Shown here piece after piece: positions 6,311 to 7,120 of a stretch of 7,120 nucleotides of DNA (positions are counted from its first letter, which is position 1; each line of letters starts with the position of its first letter). Location of the stretch: contig JAEYZO010000377.1 of the NCBI GenBank assembly GCA_023428035.1, forward strand, positions 1 to 7,120. The letters run 5' to 3'. Below the pieces are notes generated by a model. It did no database searches and was not told where the DNA came from. It was given only the letters and a program-made list of their open reading frames with translations. Position numbers and translations under genes: made by a program. The stretch comes from Pseudomonadota bacterium. GTDB taxonomy: Bacteria > Myxococcota_A > Polyangia > Polyangiales > Ga0077539.

Positions 6311-6425
6311 GATATGTCGCGCATATCCCCGACACCCTCGGGAACCCCCCGGGGATATGTCGCGCATATCCCTGACACCCTCGGGAACCCCCTCGGGATA
6401 TGTCGCGCATATCCCCGACACCCTC
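6311..6425. repeat. Tandem 43-bp repeat array, 2.7 units
   Basis: Units begin at 6311, 6354 and 6397, an exact 43-bp period. Units one and two match at 40 of 43 positions; the third matches unit one for 29 bases and stops inside the isomerase stop codon. Each unit opens with the identical 17-mer GATATGTCGCGCATATC, a dyad GATATG-N5-CATATC, which in unit two extends by two more paired G-C bases. At 43 bp (about four helical turns) the dyads face the same side of the DNA. The array lies between the isomerase stop and the GST start, so it could be a set of operator sites for the GST gene, 3' hairpins of the isomerase mRNA, or a selfish repeat. At 6291-6310 a degenerate inverted piece (GGGTG, then GTCAGGGA) mirrors part of the unit. 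In 6243-6310 I see no convincing promoter. Confidence 0.85.
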
Positions 6426-7092
6426 AGCCGGCCCCTGGTCGGGTCGCCCCCGCTGGGAGGTCCTTCCACCGCGCGAGCAGCGCCTCGTCCATGGGGTCCC
6501 TGGCCTCCATGCGGAGCGCGGCGAGGTCGAGCGACTCGTAGCCCCAGAAGATGTCTCCGTCGACGTAGAGGGTCGGCACGCCGAAGACCCCGCGAGCGAT
6601 GGCCTCGTCGGTGCGCTCCCTCACCCGCCGCTTCACCGCGTCGGTGCCCGCCTCGCGCAGCGCGGCCTCGCCGTCGACCCCCGCGCGGGAGACGATGGAC
6701 GCGACGGTGGCGGGGTCGGTCACGCCGGGGCCTCCGCCCCAGGTGGCGTCGAAGAGGGCGTCGATCACCGCGCGGCGCAGCTCCTCGTCGAGGTCGAGGC
6801 TCGCGACGCGCAGCGCCAGCAGCGGGTTGAAGGGGTGCGCCGGCGGAGGCACCAGCGGCAGCCCCGCGAGCGCCGCGCGGCGTGAGGCGTCCTTGAAGAC
6901 GTAGACGCGCTTCGCGGGGACCTCGGCGGGCCCCTTGGTGCCGTGCGCGTCGAGCATCGCGGCGAAGAGCACCGGGGCCGGATCGACCGCGCGCCCCTGC
7001 GCCTCGGCGACGGCGTAGACGCGCTTCCACGCGAGGTAGGCGTAGGGCGAGATGAAGTCGAAGTAGAAGGTCACGGGCTCGCGCGTCGACAT
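6424..7092 (-). CDS. 2-hydroxychromene-2-carboxylate isomerase-like (DsbA/GST-kappa fold)
   Basis: The 222-residue length is usual for this family. The N-terminal strand and active-site motif VTFYFDFISPYAYLAW (7-22) holds Ser15, the residue that activates glutathione in HCCA isomerases and kappa GSTs in place of the DsbA cysteine. The C-terminal thioredoxin half has GVFGVPTLYVDGDIFWG (168-184) with the cis-Pro173. The middle (about 50-150) is the helical insertion. The reference reaction is glutathione-dependent isomerisation of 2-hydroxychromene-2-carboxylate in naphthalene breakdown (NahD), but no other aromatic-degradation gene is in the window, so a broader glutathione-dependent role is likely and I give no symbol. 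The ATG at 7092 fits the domain start; no strong Shine-Dalgarno sequence is seen. The same-strand GST gene follows after the 43-bp repeat array, which begins exactly at this stop codon. Confidence 0.93.
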   Translation of the reverse strand: MSTREPVTFYFDFISPYAYLAWKRVYAVAEAQGRAVDPAPVLFAAMLDAHGTKGPAEVPAKRVYVFKDASRRAALAGLPLVPPPAHPFNPLLALRVASLDLDEELRRAVIDALFDATWGGGPGVTDPATVASIVSRAGVDGEAALREAGTDAVKRRVRERTDEAIARGVFGVPTLYVDGDIFWGYESLDLAALRMEARDPMDEALLARWKDLPAGATRPGAG

Positions 7093-7120
7093 CGCGCGGA
7101 GACGTCACACCACACCGCGC

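Noticed and set aside
6311..6425. CRISPR array
   Set aside because: Units are contiguous tandem copies including the inter-dyad DNA; there are no unique spacers, only 2.7 units and no cas genes.
6314..6541. Short plus-strand frame through the 43-bp repeats beginning MSRISPTPSG
   Set aside because: Because 43 is not a multiple of three, each unit is read in a different frame. It then runs antisense through the isomerase gene; no ribosome site or homology.
7093..7120. Upstream gene or promoter at the right edge
   Set aside because: The 28 bases show no ribosome site, promoter boxes or coding end that I can support.

Overview
The window is about 70% G+C with very strong third-position GC bias. 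It holds five convincing protein-coding genes and four short blocks of palindromic or tandem-repeated DNA. GC content, a giant tetratricopeptide (TPR) protein, a metaxin/FAXC-type glutathione transferase and a kappa-type isomerase together suggest a large-genome environmental bacterium. A member of the Myxococcota (Sandaracinus/Polyangia-like) is my best guess, but no marker gene is present to prove it.

Layout. On the minus strand, a 242-residue tail-anchored membrane protein (4635 to 3907) is followed 77 bp later by a 1259-residue protein made almost entirely of TPR units (3829 to 50); the two look like an operon. Divergent from them, on the plus strand, is a zinc-ribbon Nudix hydrolase (4759 to 5283). 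Converging on it from the right are two minus-strand genes of thiol/glutathione chemistry: a DsbA-fold 2-hydroxychromene-2-carboxylate isomerase-like protein (7092 to 6424) and a FAXC/metaxin-type GST (start about 6185, stop 5427).

Non-coding structure. Between the convergent Nudix and GST genes lies a 181-bp inverted-repeat element (5265-5445). It has two perfect 34-bp palindromic arms and two inner hairpins whose stems differ by compensatory changes, so it looks like a REPIN/BIME-like or MITE-like element. Its arms encode the last five residues (APTPR) and the TGA stop of both genes, with the stop in the hairpin loop. Between the isomerase and GST genes is a tandem array with an exact 43-bp period (6311-6425), each unit carrying the dyad GATATG-N5-CATATC. 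A 10-bp inverted repeat ends on the GST start codon, and a perfect 15-bp palindrome abuts the TPR gene stop.

How the parts may work together (inference): the tail-anchored protein and the TPR superhelix could form a membrane-associated scaffold. The Nudix, GST and isomerase genes look like housecleaning or detoxification functions without an obvious shared pathway. No defence system, CRISPR array, transposase, tRNA or rRNA was seen. The most unusual material is the repeat DNA at the gene ends and the perfectly phased 36-unit TPR array.
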